From: Coneutiohabitans thermophilus
Lineage (GTDB): Bacteria; Zhuqueibacterota; Zhuqueibacteria; Zhuqueibacterales; Zhuqueibacteraceae
Direction: 5' to 3'
DNA length: 64,000 nt
Assembly (NCBI GenBank): GCA_034505235.1
Contig: JAPDQY010000008.1
Location: forward strand, 1-64,000
A program made the translations under genes and the position numbers. Below, piece after piece: positions 43,037-53,800 of this stretch (its first letter is position 1; each line of letters begins with the position of its first letter). The notes beneath the pieces were generated by a model that saw only the letters and a list, made by a program, of their open reading frames with translations, had not been told where the DNA came from and ran no database searches.

Positions 43037-44242
43037 TTATTGTTTGATTGCACGTTTCCCCGGCGGCCGCACCACACTCACCACGGTGTAGCGCTGCACC
43101 AAACCGTCCGCGGCCAGCAGCAGCCGCTGGCTGCTGGTGGAAAAGGCCAGCGTGGGATTCACCAGCTCCTCTGACAGGCGGACGCTGGTGCGCGGGTGGC
43201 CGCCGATGAATTTGATCAGGCGGCCGTGTTCGAAAACGAAGCGGTCATGCTTGAAAGTGCTCACTGCGGCCAGGGCAAAGAAGTGGTCGCGGCCGGCCGG
43301 ATCCATGGCGATATCGACGAACATTTCGTTGCGGCTGGTCAGCGAACTTTGCCAGACAGTATCGAGGCCCGGCAGCTTGAGCAGGCGCACCTGGCGGCGA
43401 TCCATCACGAACAAACGCTCGCCATTGTCGGAGAACCGCGCCTGGCGAAAAAGTCCGGCAGTCGCGGCCTGTTGTGCGCCCTCGCGGTCGAACAACACCA
43501 TCGCCGACGTCACGGCGCCGGTGGCATTGTCCACGTGATAATGGCTGGCGATGATCCATTCGCCGTTGCGCGACACCTCCAGGCCGCCGGCCGTGCCCGC
43601 GGGCAATTCACGGCGCCAACGTTCCTGTCCCGCGAGCGAAAAACAGATCAGCACCGGTTGCCCCGGCCGCTGCTCGTTGGAGACTTCAGGCTGGCTGAGA
43701 ACCAGGAAGCTCTCGCCAGCCGCCGCCAGGAACAGCGGGCGTTCATTGAGATAGGCAACGGAATCGAACAGCAGTCGCGGACCCGGCAGGAGGTCCGCGC
43801 TGGAGAAAAACAGCACCTGTGCCGTGGCTGGTTGAGCAAGCAACAGGGCAGTGCCCTCCCTGCTCAAACAAATTTGCGGCAGGGGATCGTCTTCATGGCG
43901 CGGCAGGGTATGGCGGCCAGGCGCGCGGCCATGTTGATCGAACCACCGCAATACCAGCGTGTCGGGCGCCGTCATTTGCAAAACCGCCAGCACTTCGCCG
44001 TTGGCGCTCAATGCCTGCTTCAGGAAGCGGCCCGGCTGCGCGAGCAGGTTGCTGCCGTGCTGGTTCTGCCAGAGCAGGCTGTTGCCGGCGCGCCAGGCGA
44101 TGGTTTCACCGGCGCGATCGATCAGGGGTGTGCCTGCCACCTGCCGGGATTCATTCTGCAGGCGCAACGTGGGATGCGTCTGGCCATGCGCCAACACGAG
44201 TGACAACATCAGAAAGACAACATGACAGCGGATGAAAGTCAT
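43037..44242 (-). CDS. Exported hypothetical protein, propeller-like
   Basis: This 401-residue protein has a signal peptide (CHVVFLMLSLVLAHGQT). The mature part has repeated beta-strand patterns of the WD40/YVTN-like kind (ETIAWRAGNSLLWQNQHG, ALSANGEVLAVLQM, LEVSRNGEWIIASHYHV, ARFSDNGERLFVMDRRQVRLLKLPG), which suggests a beta-propeller of six or seven blades. I recognise no specific family or catalytic motif, and there is no sorting tail. ATG at 44242 follows GGAGTGACC. It starts 5 bases after the ATP-grasp gene stop, so the two are co-transcribed. Confidence 0.75.
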   Translation of the reverse strand: MTFIRCHVVFLMLSLVLAHGQTHPTLRLQNESRQVAGTPLIDRAGETIAWRAGNSLLWQNQHGSNLLAQPGRFLKQALSANGEVLAVLQMTAPDTLVLRWFDQHGRAPGRHTLPRHEDDPLPQICLSREGTALLLAQPATAQVLFFSSADLLPGPRLLFDSVAYLNERPLFLAAAGESFLVLSQPEVSNEQRPGQPVLICFSLAGQERWRRELPAGTAGGLEVSRNGEWIIASHYHVDNATGAVTSAMVLFDREGAQQAATAGLFRQARFSDNGERLFVMDRRQVRLLKLPGLDTVWQSSLTSRNEMFVDIAMDPAGRDHFFALAAVSTFKHDRFVFEHGRLIKFIGGHPRTSVRLSEELVNPTLAFSTSSQRLLLAADGLVQRYTVVSVVRPPGKRAIKQ

Positions 44243-44247
44243 GGCGG

Positions 44248-45507
44248 TCACTCCTTTCCCGGCGGCCACAGACTCGCGCCGATGTCGGTGCGATAGTAGC
44301 TGCTCAGGCACTTGATCTTGCGGATGTTTTCATAAGCCAGATTGATTGCGGCCGGCAACGAATCGGCGAGCGCCACCACGTCGGCGATGCGATGGCCGGT
44401 CATCACCAGTCCGCCGCGGGCGTCTTCCGCCACTTCGTTCCACCAAATATCGCAGGTGGGTTGTTCCAGCAGCCGCACCGGCAGCCGTGGGCCTTGAATG
44501 CTGATGTAGGGGTAACCGTAACCCGCCAGCGTGAGATTGCAGCCAAACTGCAGGGCTTCGTGAAAGCGCGGGGCGACCGGCTGATTGCGGGCGGTGGCCA
44601 TGATCACTTCCAGGGGATTGGCCAGCATGCGCAGAATCATTTGCGTCGAAGTGACGCCCATGCGCACGTTGTACTCCAGCACGTGCCAGCGGCCGTCGCG
44701 CAGGGCCGCGGTGACCTGCACCGGGCCGTGAAAATTGACCTGGCGCAGCCAGGGGAGCAGGGGATGCAGCAGCTCTGCTGCCAGGCCGTAGCGATCGTGC
44801 GGATCCTGTTGCGCCAGTCCGCCGAGCGGCGCGCCGGCCACGATGCCCATGTTGCCGTCAAATGCGCGCTTGTATTCCTGGTTCGTCACCAGCGAGTGAA
44901 TTTCACCGGCACTCACCACCGCGATGTGACCGGCCTCGGCGCGGCCCATGTATTCCTGCAGGAAAACGCCTTCGGCGTAATCCAGGCGCTCCAGCCAGTG
45001 CCAGGTATCCTCGACGGTTTCACAAACGATGGTGTGAATCGGACTGGTGGGCGAGCACAGGGGATTTTTGATGACATAGGGCCGCGGGTCCTGCCGGAGG
45101 ATGGCTTCGGCCTCCAGCCGGTTGCGCGCCACATAGGAGACCGGGAAGGGAATGCCGAACTGCTGGCAGAGCTGGCGCGCCCAGTCCCGCTCGCGCTCCA
45201 GGCGCATGGCTTCATGCACTGGCGAGAAGATGGGCACCTTCAGCGACAGCAATTCCTCCGCCCAGGGCTGCTGCAGCCAGTCGATGGACATCGGGATCAA
45301 CAAATCGACCTTCTTGTCGCGCACAAAGCGCACCGGACTGGGGAAGTAGGAGGCGGGATAAACCTCGCCTTCGAGCGAGGGGCCATAGTGGCCGTAACTG
45401 CGCGTCAGATAGCAGCTCACACGCGCGCCATTTTCCCGCAGAATGCGCATGACGGCATGCGCAAAAGCGCCGACCCCGAGCAGCATGACATGAGGGGAGG
45501 TGGACAT
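44248..45507 (-). CDS. ATP-grasp enzyme, PurD-like
   Basis: This 419-residue protein has an ATP-grasp fold. The N-terminal Rossmann part (HVMLLGVGAFAHAVMRILRENGARV) is followed by the ATP-binding region (RPYVIKNPLCSPTSPIHTIV, GVFLQEYMGRAEAGHIAVV) and the metal site WHVLEYNVRMGVTSTQMIL, close to the phosphoribosylamine--glycine ligase layout. The C-terminal TLAGYGYPYISIQGP also recalls PurD. It is divergent from true PurD, and no other purine genes are nearby, so it may ligate a different amine and carboxylate. It is encoded between a PfkB-family kinase and an exported protein. Confidence 0.8.
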   Translation of the reverse strand: MSTSPHVMLLGVGAFAHAVMRILRENGARVSCYLTRSYGHYGPSLEGEVYPASYFPSPVRFVRDKKVDLLIPMSIDWLQQPWAEELLSLKVPIFSPVHEAMRLERERDWARQLCQQFGIPFPVSYVARNRLEAEAILRQDPRPYVIKNPLCSPTSPIHTIVCETVEDTWHWLERLDYAEGVFLQEYMGRAEAGHIAVVSAGEIHSLVTNQEYKRAFDGNMGIVAGAPLGGLAQQDPHDRYGLAAELLHPLLPWLRQVNFHGPVQVTAALRDGRWHVLEYNVRMGVTSTQMILRMLANPLEVIMATARNQPVAPRFHEALQFGCNLTLAGYGYPYISIQGPRLPVRLLEQPTCDIWWNEVAEDARGGLVMTGHRIADVVALADSLPAAINLAYENIRKIKCLSSYYRTDIGASLWPPGKE

Positions 45508-45712
45508 GGTGATGGAACTGGTGCCAGATGTGATGGAAAAGGGATAAGATGTTTCAGCGACGACCGGGATCAAAAACGGCCCGCTTCAGCGAGGGCTGGG
45601 CCATCGTTGGCCATGACTCACACACTTTTCTCACCTGAACCCCCAGCCGGCCTTTCCCCAACCGCGCTCTATCAAAGTCAAGGCCGAGCCTTGACGGAAC
45701 AGCACCGGAATC

Positions 45713-46831
45713 TCACTCAGGCCAGTGCCGGATGAACTCGACAAGCTGGTCCACTGTGGGGCTTTGTGCCGTGCGCACGTAAAAACCCGAGGTCGCGACC
45801 CCGGTCAACAGACAGGAAGCCAGCGGCAGTTGCAGCAGCGCGCCCAAGCAAAAGCCGGCATTGAAATGATCGCCCCCGCCGGTGGAGATCAGCGGTTTGG
45901 GCGTGAACGGGCCGGTGACCCGGGCAAATTCATCCTCGGTGGCCGCCACGGCATATTCGCGCGGATGCACCACTACCGCGCCGATACCCAGCTTGGCCCG
46001 CATCTCGACCGCAATTTTTTCCACGGCTTCCGGCGTTTGATATTTCACGTGAATGCCGAGCACTTCAGCCAGCTCGTAGCTTTCCTTCTCATTCACGCCG
46101 AGCATGACGTCAGCATACTGCTGGAACCGTGAGAGCAGTTGCAGAGCAGCGTGAATGTCTTCGGTGAGGCGTTTGGCGGGATCGGCAAGATCAAAGAACA
46201 TCAGCGGCCGGTGTTTCAAGAGCGGACAGAGATCCTTCAAAAAATGCTGCCATATATCCGACAGATGGGGAATCATGGTCCAGTTCAGCAACCCCAGCAG
46301 ACCGGCTTCCTGCAGAAAGCGCAGCAATTGCTCACCGCTGACGCGCGCCATGAGATTCTCCCAGGTGATGTCATTGAGGGGGGTGATCTTGCCCAGCATG
46401 AGCTTGCCGTCTTCGAACTCAATGGCGTCGGTATGACCGGGCTCGGCGATGGAGATCACCTGCGCCCGCCGGGCCAGCTCCTGAAACACCGGATGCAGAG
46501 TGGGATAACCGAGATTGCCAATGTAAGTCACCGCCACGCCAAAAGCGGCCAGGGCATTGGCCATGATCGGACCGTTGCCGCCGAGTTTCATTTGCTGCAC
46601 CACCAATTCCAGGTTCGTGCTCTTGCCGGCAGCCTCGGCGATGCGGTCGGCCAGAGCGGTGAGACTGGGAAGGGCGGTGTAGCGATCCAGAGATTCGCGC
46701 TTGTCAACAATGCGGACGATCTCGTCCACGAAGCCGTCAAATCCGAGCACCGCCCGCGGGGTCGCGAGCTGTGCTGTGCGGGCTTGCAATGCCGCCGCGG
46801 TTTGCCGGAGCAGCACCTCCTTTTCGAGCAT
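45713..46831 (-). CDS. PfkB-family carbohydrate kinase-like protein
   Basis: This 372-residue ribokinase-like protein begins with VLGFDGFVDEIVRIVD. It has the substrate-loop glycines in MKLGGNGPIMANALAAFG and ends with the PfkB signature region TGGGDHFNAGFCLGALL. The usual GAGD, whose aspartate is the catalytic base, reads GGGD here; the aspartate remains. No particular sugar can be assigned. A ribosome site AAGGAT precedes the ATG by about 9 bases. The ATP-grasp gene follows after 205 bases that hold nothing I can identify. Confidence 0.82.
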   Translation of the reverse strand: MLEKEVLLRQTAAALQARTAQLATPRAVLGFDGFVDEIVRIVDKRESLDRYTALPSLTALADRIAEAAGKSTNLELVVQQMKLGGNGPIMANALAAFGVAVTYIGNLGYPTLHPVFQELARRAQVISIAEPGHTDAIEFEDGKLMLGKITPLNDITWENLMARVSGEQLLRFLQEAGLLGLLNWTMIPHLSDIWQHFLKDLCPLLKHRPLMFFDLADPAKRLTEDIHAALQLLSRFQQYADVMLGVNEKESYELAEVLGIHVKYQTPEAVEKIAVEMRAKLGIGAVVVHPREYAVAATEDEFARVTGPFTPKPLISTGGGDHFNAGFCLGALLQLPLASCLLTGVATSGFYVRTAQSPTVDQLVEFIRHWPE

Positions 46832-46949
46832 GGCAGCAGGATCCTTGTGACTGACAAGATGTGCGGTCAGAGGCCGGACGGGTCACGGGCACTCATGCCG
46901 ATGGTGGTGATGATGACGGTGCAGCGATTGGGGGATTGCGCGCCGGGCT

Positions 46950-49900
46950 TCATCTGCGGGTGTCAGCGACACGCCGCGGCCTGCGGCCGGGCAGGCTGTT
47001 TTTCTTGTGTTGCCCCGCCTCCGTGCCTTCTCTCTCCTCATCCTCCTCGAAAGCAACCTGGACGCGCGACCGCCGGCTTTTCTTCCAGCCGACTTCGCCC
47101 TCTGCGCTGAGGCGCACATGATTGCGATGGCCATTCGCCGGCGCCGGCGACATGCTGAACGGCCGGGCTTCGCGCCGGCCTTCCTGCAAAATTTTCCGGA
47201 GAAATTCCCCCGTGTAAGACCCTGCCACCTGCGCCACGTCCTCGGGCGTGCCGGCGGCAACGACACGGCCGCCATTGTCGCCGCCCTCCGGCCCGAGATC
47301 GATAATGTAGTCCGCGGTCTTGATCACATCGAGATTGTGCTCGATCACGATCACGCTGTTGCCCATGTCCACCAGCCGGTTCAACACCTTGAGCAGCATC
47401 TTGACGTCTTCGAAGTGCAAACCGGTGGTGGGTTCATCGAGAATGTAAATGGTGCGGCCGGTGGCGACGCGCGAAAGTTCGGTGGCCAGTTTGACGCGCT
47501 GCGCCTCGCCGCCGGAAAGCGTCGTGGCCTGCTGGCCGAGGTGAATGTAACCCAGGCCGACGTCGTGCAGCGTCTGCAGCCGCCGCTTCACGGTCGGAAT
47601 GTGCTGGAAGAAATCCAGCGCCTCGTCCACCGTCATGTCCAGCACCTCGGCGATGGATTTGCCCTTGTACTTGATTTCGAGCGTCTCGCGGTTGTAGCGC
47701 CTGCCTTTGCAGGCCTCGCAGGTGACGTAGACATCCGGCAGAAAGTGCATCTCGATTTTGATGATGCCATCGCCCTCACAGTTTTCACAGCGGCCGCCCT
47801 TGACATTGAAGCTGAAGCGGCCGGGCTTGTAACCGCGAATTTTGGCCTCCTGCGTCTGCGCGAAGAGGTCGCGAATTTCAGTGAACAAGCCGGTGTAGGT
47901 GGCGGGATTGCTGCGCGGCGTACGGCCGATGGGCGACTGGTCAATGTCGATAACCTTGTCGAGATGCTGCAGGCCGCGGAGGCTGCGGAACGGCAGCGGC
48001 TGCTGCTTGGCCTGATTCAATTCGCGCGCCAGCACGCGATAGAGCGTCTCGTTGATCAATGTCGATTTTCCCGAGCCGGAAACACCGGTCACACAGATCA
48101 ACAGCCCGAGCGGGAATTTGACATCGAGGTTTTTGAGATTGTTGCCCTGTGCGCCCGTCAGTTCCAGAAACGTGCCGTTGCCGGGCCGGCGCTGCGCGGG
48201 AATGGCGATGTATCTGCGGCCGGCGAGATAGTCGCCGGTGAGCGAGAGGGTGTTGTGCGCCACTTCCGCGGGCGGCCCGGCTGCCACCACCCGGCCGCCT
48301 TCCTTGCCCGCACCCGGGCCCAGGTCAATCACCCAGTCCGCCGACGCGATGGTCTCATGATCATGTTCCACCACGATCACGGTGTTGCCGAGATCGCGCA
48401 GGCGCAGCAGGGTGTCGATCAGTTTGCGGTTGTCGCGCTGGTGCAGGCCGATGGAGGGTTCATCGAGAATGTAAAGCACGCCCACAAGCTGTGAACCGAT
48501 CTGGGTGGCGAGGCGGATGCGCTGCGCCTCCCCGCCCGACAGCGAGCCGGCGTCGCGATGCAGCGTGAGATAATCCAGACCGACATTGACGAGAAAACCC
48601 AGGCGCTCGCGCACCTCTTTGAGAATTTGATGCGCGATCTGCTGTTCCCGCGCGCTGAGCGCGAGATGGTTGAAGAAGTCATTGGCGGCGCGCACGGTCA
48701 TGCGGGTGATGTCAAAAATGTTGTACTGCCGGATTTTCACCGCCAGCGCTTCCGGCCGCAAGCGCGCACCCTGGCAGGCGGGGCAGGGCTTCTTGTTCAT
48801 GAAGCCCTCGATCCAGGTGCGGATGTACTGCGAATCCGTCTGCACGTAGCGGCGCTGCAGATTCGGAATGATGCCTTCGAATTTGCCGGTGAATTGCGCC
48901 TGCATGCGGCCGTTGCCGCTGGCATAGTTGAATTTCAATTCGCGCTCGCCCGAGCCGTAGAGCACCACCCGCTGCTGCGCTTTTTTGAGCTGATTCCAGG
49001 GGGTGTCGAGCGAGAAATCGTAGGCCCGGCTGACGGCCTTGAGCTGCTCCCAATACCAGCCCTCCTGATTGTCGCCCCAGACCTCCAGCGCGCCCTCCCG
49101 AATGGAAAGGCCGGGATTGGTCACCACCAGGTCGGGGTCGACCTCCATGGTGGTGCCCAGGCCGTTGCACGCCGGGCAGGCGCCATGCGGGGCATTGAAC
49201 GAGAACAGCCGCGGCGCCAGTTCCTCCACCGAAATGCCGCACTCGGCGCAGGCAAAATGCTCGGAAAACAGAATCTCGCGCTGGTTGACCACTTCGATCA
49301 GCACCAGCCCGTTGGCGAGATGCAGGGCGGTCTCCAGTGAGTCGGTCAGCCGGGTCTTGATGCCGGGCTCATTGAGCAGCCGGTCCACGACAATTTCGAT
49401 GTTGTGCTTTTTGTTCTTGTCGAGCTTGATGTCGCCGGCGAGATCCTTCACCTCGCCGTCGACGCGCACGCGCACGTAGCCTTCGCGCCGGGCGGTGTCG
49501 AAGATCTCGCGATATTCACCCTTGCGGCCGCGCACCACCGGCGCCAGCACCTGAAAGCGTACCCCCGCCGGCAGGGCCAGAATGGCATCGACCATTTGCT
49601 GCACCGTCTGGCGCTCAATGACCCTGCCGCAGTTGTAGCAATGCGGCACGCCGATGCGTGCGAACAGCAGGCGCAGATAGTCATAAATTTCGGTGACGGT
49701 GCCCACCGTCGAGCGTGGATTGCGACTGCTGCTTTTTTGTTCGATGGAGATGGCGGGCGACAGGCCTTCGATATAGTCGAGATCGGGCTTTTCCATCAAG
49801 CCCAAAAATTGGCGGGCATAGGCCGAGAGCGACTCGACATAGCGGCGCTGGCCTTCGGCATAGATCGTGTCAAAAGCGAGGGAGGACTTGCCGGAGCCGG

Positions 49901-50006
49901 ATAGGCCGGTGATCACCACCAGTTTGTTGCGGGGGATTTCGACGTCAATGTTCTTGAGGTTGTGCTCCCGCGCACCCTTGACGACGAGGTACTCTTTTTC
50001 AGCCAT
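46950..50006 (-). CDS. uvrA: Excinuclease ABC subunit A
   Basis: UvrA (1018 residues) is the damage sensor of nucleotide excision repair, acting as a dimer with UvrB. The first ATPase has Walker A GLSGSGKSS near residue 36 and signature SGGEAQRIRLA; the second has GVSGSGKST near 645 and LSGGEAQRVKLA. Zinc modules are seen in CAEC...CPAC and CENC...CEAC. The protein runs about 75 residues past the usual end as a basic, low-complexity tail (KKSRRSRVQVAFEEDEE, KKNSLPGRRPRRV). The ATG at 50006 gives the standard MAEKEYLVVKGAREHNLKN start. It stands alone. Confidence 0.97.
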   Translation of the reverse strand: MAEKEYLVVKGAREHNLKNIDVEIPRNKLVVITGLSGSGKSSLAFDTIYAEGQRRYVESLSAYARQFLGLMEKPDLDYIEGLSPAISIEQKSSSRNPRSTVGTVTEIYDYLRLLFARIGVPHCYNCGRVIERQTVQQMVDAILALPAGVRFQVLAPVVRGRKGEYREIFDTARREGYVRVRVDGEVKDLAGDIKLDKNKKHNIEIVVDRLLNEPGIKTRLTDSLETALHLANGLVLIEVVNQREILFSEHFACAECGISVEELAPRLFSFNAPHGACPACNGLGTTMEVDPDLVVTNPGLSIREGALEVWGDNQEGWYWEQLKAVSRAYDFSLDTPWNQLKKAQQRVVLYGSGERELKFNYASGNGRMQAQFTGKFEGIIPNLQRRYVQTDSQYIRTWIEGFMNKKPCPACQGARLRPEALAVKIRQYNIFDITRMTVRAANDFFNHLALSAREQQIAHQILKEVRERLGFLVNVGLDYLTLHRDAGSLSGGEAQRIRLATQIGSQLVGVLYILDEPSIGLHQRDNRKLIDTLLRLRDLGNTVIVVEHDHETIASADWVIDLGPGAGKEGGRVVAAGPPAEVAHNTLSLTGDYLAGRRYIAIPAQRRPGNGTFLELTGAQGNNLKNLDVKFPLGLLICVTGVSGSGKSTLINETLYRVLARELNQAKQQPLPFRSLRGLQHLDKVIDIDQSPIGRTPRSNPATYTGLFTEIRDLFAQTQEAKIRGYKPGRFSFNVKGGRCENCEGDGIIKIEMHFLPDVYVTCEACKGRRYNRETLEIKYKGKSIAEVLDMTVDEALDFFQHIPTVKRRLQTLHDVGLGYIHLGQQATTLSGGEAQRVKLATELSRVATGRTIYILDEPTTGLHFEDVKMLLKVLNRLVDMGNSVIVIEHNLDVIKTADYIIDLGPEGGDNGGRVVAAGTPEDVAQVAGSYTGEFLRKILQEGRREARPFSMSPAPANGHRNHVRLSAEGEVGWKKSRRSRVQVAFEEDEEREGTEAGQHKKNSLPGRRPRRVADTRR

Positions 50007-50821
50007 GATATTTTGCGAAAGCTAGCACGCGATGATTGCGAGACGGTTCGTACTGCCGCCGGGTTCCGGCCGCCCCCCAGGAACGGAGAGCCGCGCTGCC
50101 GTGCGTGTACCGTTCGGTATGAACCAGGCCCTGGTTGCCGGCATTGCAAACAGGCGTCAAATATAGAAAAAAAAAACGGGAATGCAAGCAGGGGATTCTG
50201 CGCTTCCGCCGGCGGGTGGATGCGAATGAGGCCGTGGCATGGCGCGGGCATCGTTGTCTGCCGGCCGCATGTCTGCACGCAATGCCGCCGGCAACAGCGG
50301 AGACCTTGCGCCCAGGGCAAGAATCGTCTTGACATTCTCAAATCGTTTGTTCATATTTGCCCGTTCAAAATTCAGCGCGCTCGCACGAACACCCGTGACA
50401 GTCGTAAGAATTCACGAGTCTTGACCATCCCGCTGAGGTTGGGGACGGAGGATGAGGGCTAGTAGCGTGATGCACTTTACGAGGCTGTACCACGACGGTT
50501 TGATGTGCTCAACAGCCAACTGCCCAACCCGGCAGCCGCGCGCAACCGGAGTCAGCATCCCCCCTGACACTCTCCCACAGTCGCTTCTTCGCCGCTTTTC
50601 ACCACCTCACATACAATCATTCCCGTTCCGCCCGAGGCTTTTTATGCCGTCCAACCGACCACCGGGCAGGTTGACACGCACAGCGCCGCAGGACGGCAGA
50701 ACGGCCCGTATGATCGGCGCGCTCAGAAAGGAGGCGATGCCCGCAAGTCTGTGACGTATGCTTCACCCGACTGCCATTCTAAACAACCGTTCAACTCATT
50801 AATCGCTTAGGGAGGTTGTTT
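50007..50821. other. 815-base divergent intergenic region
   Basis: This lies between uvrA (leftward) and the large secreted-protein gene (rightward). It holds one good plus-strand promoter (50329-50357) and a ribosome-site/mini-frame (AAAGGAGG then ATG at 50737, five codons, TGA at 50752-50754). An open frame covering 50452-50754 has no recognisable content. No structured RNA class that I know is evident. Confidence 0.55.
50329..50357 (+). promoter_or_regulatory. Putative sigma-70-type promoter with long leader
   Basis: TTGACA (50329-50334), 17-base spacer, CATATT (50352-50357). If used, the transcript would have a leader of about 455 bases before the secreted-protein ATG at 50822. Confidence 0.5.
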
Positions 50822-53800
50822 ATGCACCGGAAGTCCATCGTACTGCTTGTGACAGTTTTTCTCTGCGGTTTGGGTCTGCTCGCCGCCCATGAAGCCGGAA
50901 GGAAAAATCCGGATGCCAAGGCGGCGCCCATTCAACTCGTGTCGAAAAAGAACCTCGACCGGTTTCTCATGAAACCGATCCGGATCGATGAGGCCGCCAG
51001 CGCCCGCAAGCCCAACCGCCAGCAAACTGCCGCCGCCCAGGATGTGATCTTTTTCGATGATTTCGAGGGCGGCAAGGATCCGTGGCAGGCGAGCGCAACC
51101 TGGGGCATCCGCACCAAAGGCAGCGGCCACGCCGACGAGGATCGCAGTGATTGGGAAGTCGCCAAAACCAACTTCCACAGCGCCTCCACCAGTTGGCATG
51201 AGACCACGGTGACCGCCATCAGCACCGACTTGTTGCTGTCGCCGTCCGTCACCATCCCCACCCAAACCTCCGGTGGTGCGCCGCTGGCGCGGCTCAACCT
51301 CGACTTCTGGGCCGATTGGGATGCCGCCCTGCCAGCCAACCGCCTCTATGTCTATGTCGGTCTCGATACCGCGCTCTGGCATTTCAGCACCACCGCCCCC
51401 GGTGCCGGCAACAGCAGTTGGGTCATTGAGAATCCCGGGACCGCCCCCTATGATGTGTTCAGCCGGCAATTCCTGACCACGCCCGAGATCGATCTCACCG
51501 GCGCCACACCACCCATTGAATTGACCTTCCTGTACAAGTCGATCTCGGAGGTCGATTTCGATTACAACAAAGTCGATGTTTTCACCAAGGATGACGACTT
51601 CGTGAGCTATCGCTCGGTCGCCTCCTTTGACGGGCCTGATGGCAGCCCGGGCGGCGGTACCGCGGCCTGGAAACTCCACACGGTCAACCTGGATGCCTAT
51701 GCCGGCAAGATCATCAAAATTCGTTTCAGCGAGAATGGTGATTACGGTTTCGTCGAGCCCGGCGCCATCTTCGCGCTGGATGACATCAAGCTGACAGCCG
51801 GCGGCAACACGGTATTTTCCGATGACGGTGGTGAGAGCGGGACGTCCACAATGGTCGCCACAGGCTTTGCCGCGGGCGACCAGGTGGCGGCTTATGCGGG
51901 CGCGGCCAACCCCAACCCCAACTGGGTGAATGTCGCGGTCCCCGGCAATGTGCTGTTGAGCGGGGCCAGCGGCACCTTGAAGCCGGGCGACAAAATCCGC
52001 ATCGGCATCCTGTTTGGTTATGATCCCACGGGTGCGACCACGACTCCGGCGCCCGTTGGTCGCGGCTTGTACATCGATGACGTCAATCTCACGGGGCAAA
52101 CCATTCAAGACGACGTCGCCGCGGTCAATGTCGATATCCCCTTCCCGATCAAGGTCGGCGATGCCGTGAGCTTCACGCTCAATGTCACCAATGGCGGCTC
52201 CAACCCGCAGAGCAACCTGCAATGGCAGGGATCGATTTTGAATGCCGCCGGCCAGGTCGTGGCCTCGGTGGTGGGCCGCCGGACCGATGCGCTTGCTCCG
52301 GGCGCCAGCGCAGGGATTCCCTCGGTGAATACCTGGACGCCCACTGCGCCCGGCATCTATCGCATTCGCGCTTTCACTCGTCTGGCCACAGACGAAGATC
52401 GCTCGAACGACACCACCGCGGTTGCCACGGACGACCCCAACGGCTTTGGCGATGCGCGGTATTCCCCGTTTGTGGTGCATGACGGTCAGGTACTGTTCTC
52501 CTCGGCTTTGTGGAACGCGCCCGCCAGCCCGACGCCCGCGCAATTGCTGTCCCGCGGCTTCCAGGTCAACTCCACCCGCTCGGATCCCGGCGTGGTGACC
52601 TGGCAAACCACGAACGCCGCCCTGGTGCCGGCAGTCAACCTGGGCGGTGCGGCTTACAAAGGCGCCTACATCCAATTCGATTCGCTGGGCCGGCCCCAGG
52701 ATGAAGACTTGATTATTCCCTACCTCGATTTCAGCGCCGTCACCTCCACTGCCTGGTTGACCTTCAAGTCCATCGGCGTGGGCGGTTTCGGCTTCACCCG
52801 CTTTTCGGTGGATGTCAGCAACAACGGCGGCCTCTCCTGGAACACGGTGGCGCAGCGCGTCCGCGGCGTGGATCCGGAAACCGGCCAAAACTTCGGCGGC
52901 CCGGCCTTCTTCACGCTCAATCTCAGGCCGGCGGTGCTGAACATCACACGTTGGGCTGCCGGCTACTCCAACGTCTGGATTCGCTTCCGCTATGAAGGCA
53001 TCGACGATGCGGACTGGACGATCTGGAACGTTGCGGTCAGCGGCAAGGGCATTCAGGCGGCCACCCTCTCCAGCGTAACCGACATTCCCAACGATCAGGG
53101 CAAACAGGTGCGCGTGAGCTGGACCCGCTCGCCCAATGACGGCGGCGTCGCCGGCGTGCCGATCACGCATTACGGTGTCTGGCGCAAAATCAGCGGCGCC
53201 GGGCAAAAACCCGTGGGCGGCGTGATCGAAGTCGCCGATCGTCTCACCATGATCGGCCGCGACATCACCACCCTGAAAGCCGGCACCCGCTTTTATGATG
53301 TCAATTCCGCCACCGGCTGGGATTTCATCGCGATGGTGACGGCGCATTCCGACCCTGACTACAACTATGTCGCGCCCACCCTGGCAGACAGTGTCCAAAC
53401 CTGCTTCATGGTCTCCGCGCATACCGCCAATCCGCTCGTCTTCGCCAATTCCAACGAGGCCTGCGGCATCTCCAGCGACAACCTGCCGCCCAACGCCCCG
53501 CTGTTGAGCGGTGAAGTGCAAAGCGGTGCCGTAAGACTGAGCTGGACCGAGCCCGACAATGAAGAGCCGGCTTCCTACTCGGTCTATCGCCGTCTGGCCA
53601 GCGAACCCTCCTTCGGGGCTGCGATCGCCACGGTCACCGGCCGGGAATATCAGGACACCAACATCGAGCGCAACACCTCCTATGTTTATGCCGTCACCGC
53701 CAAGGACTACGCCAACAACGTCAGTGCCTTCTCCAACGAGGTGCCGGTGGTGACCACCGCGGTCGCGGATCGTCCGGGCAATGCCCTGCCCACGGAATAC

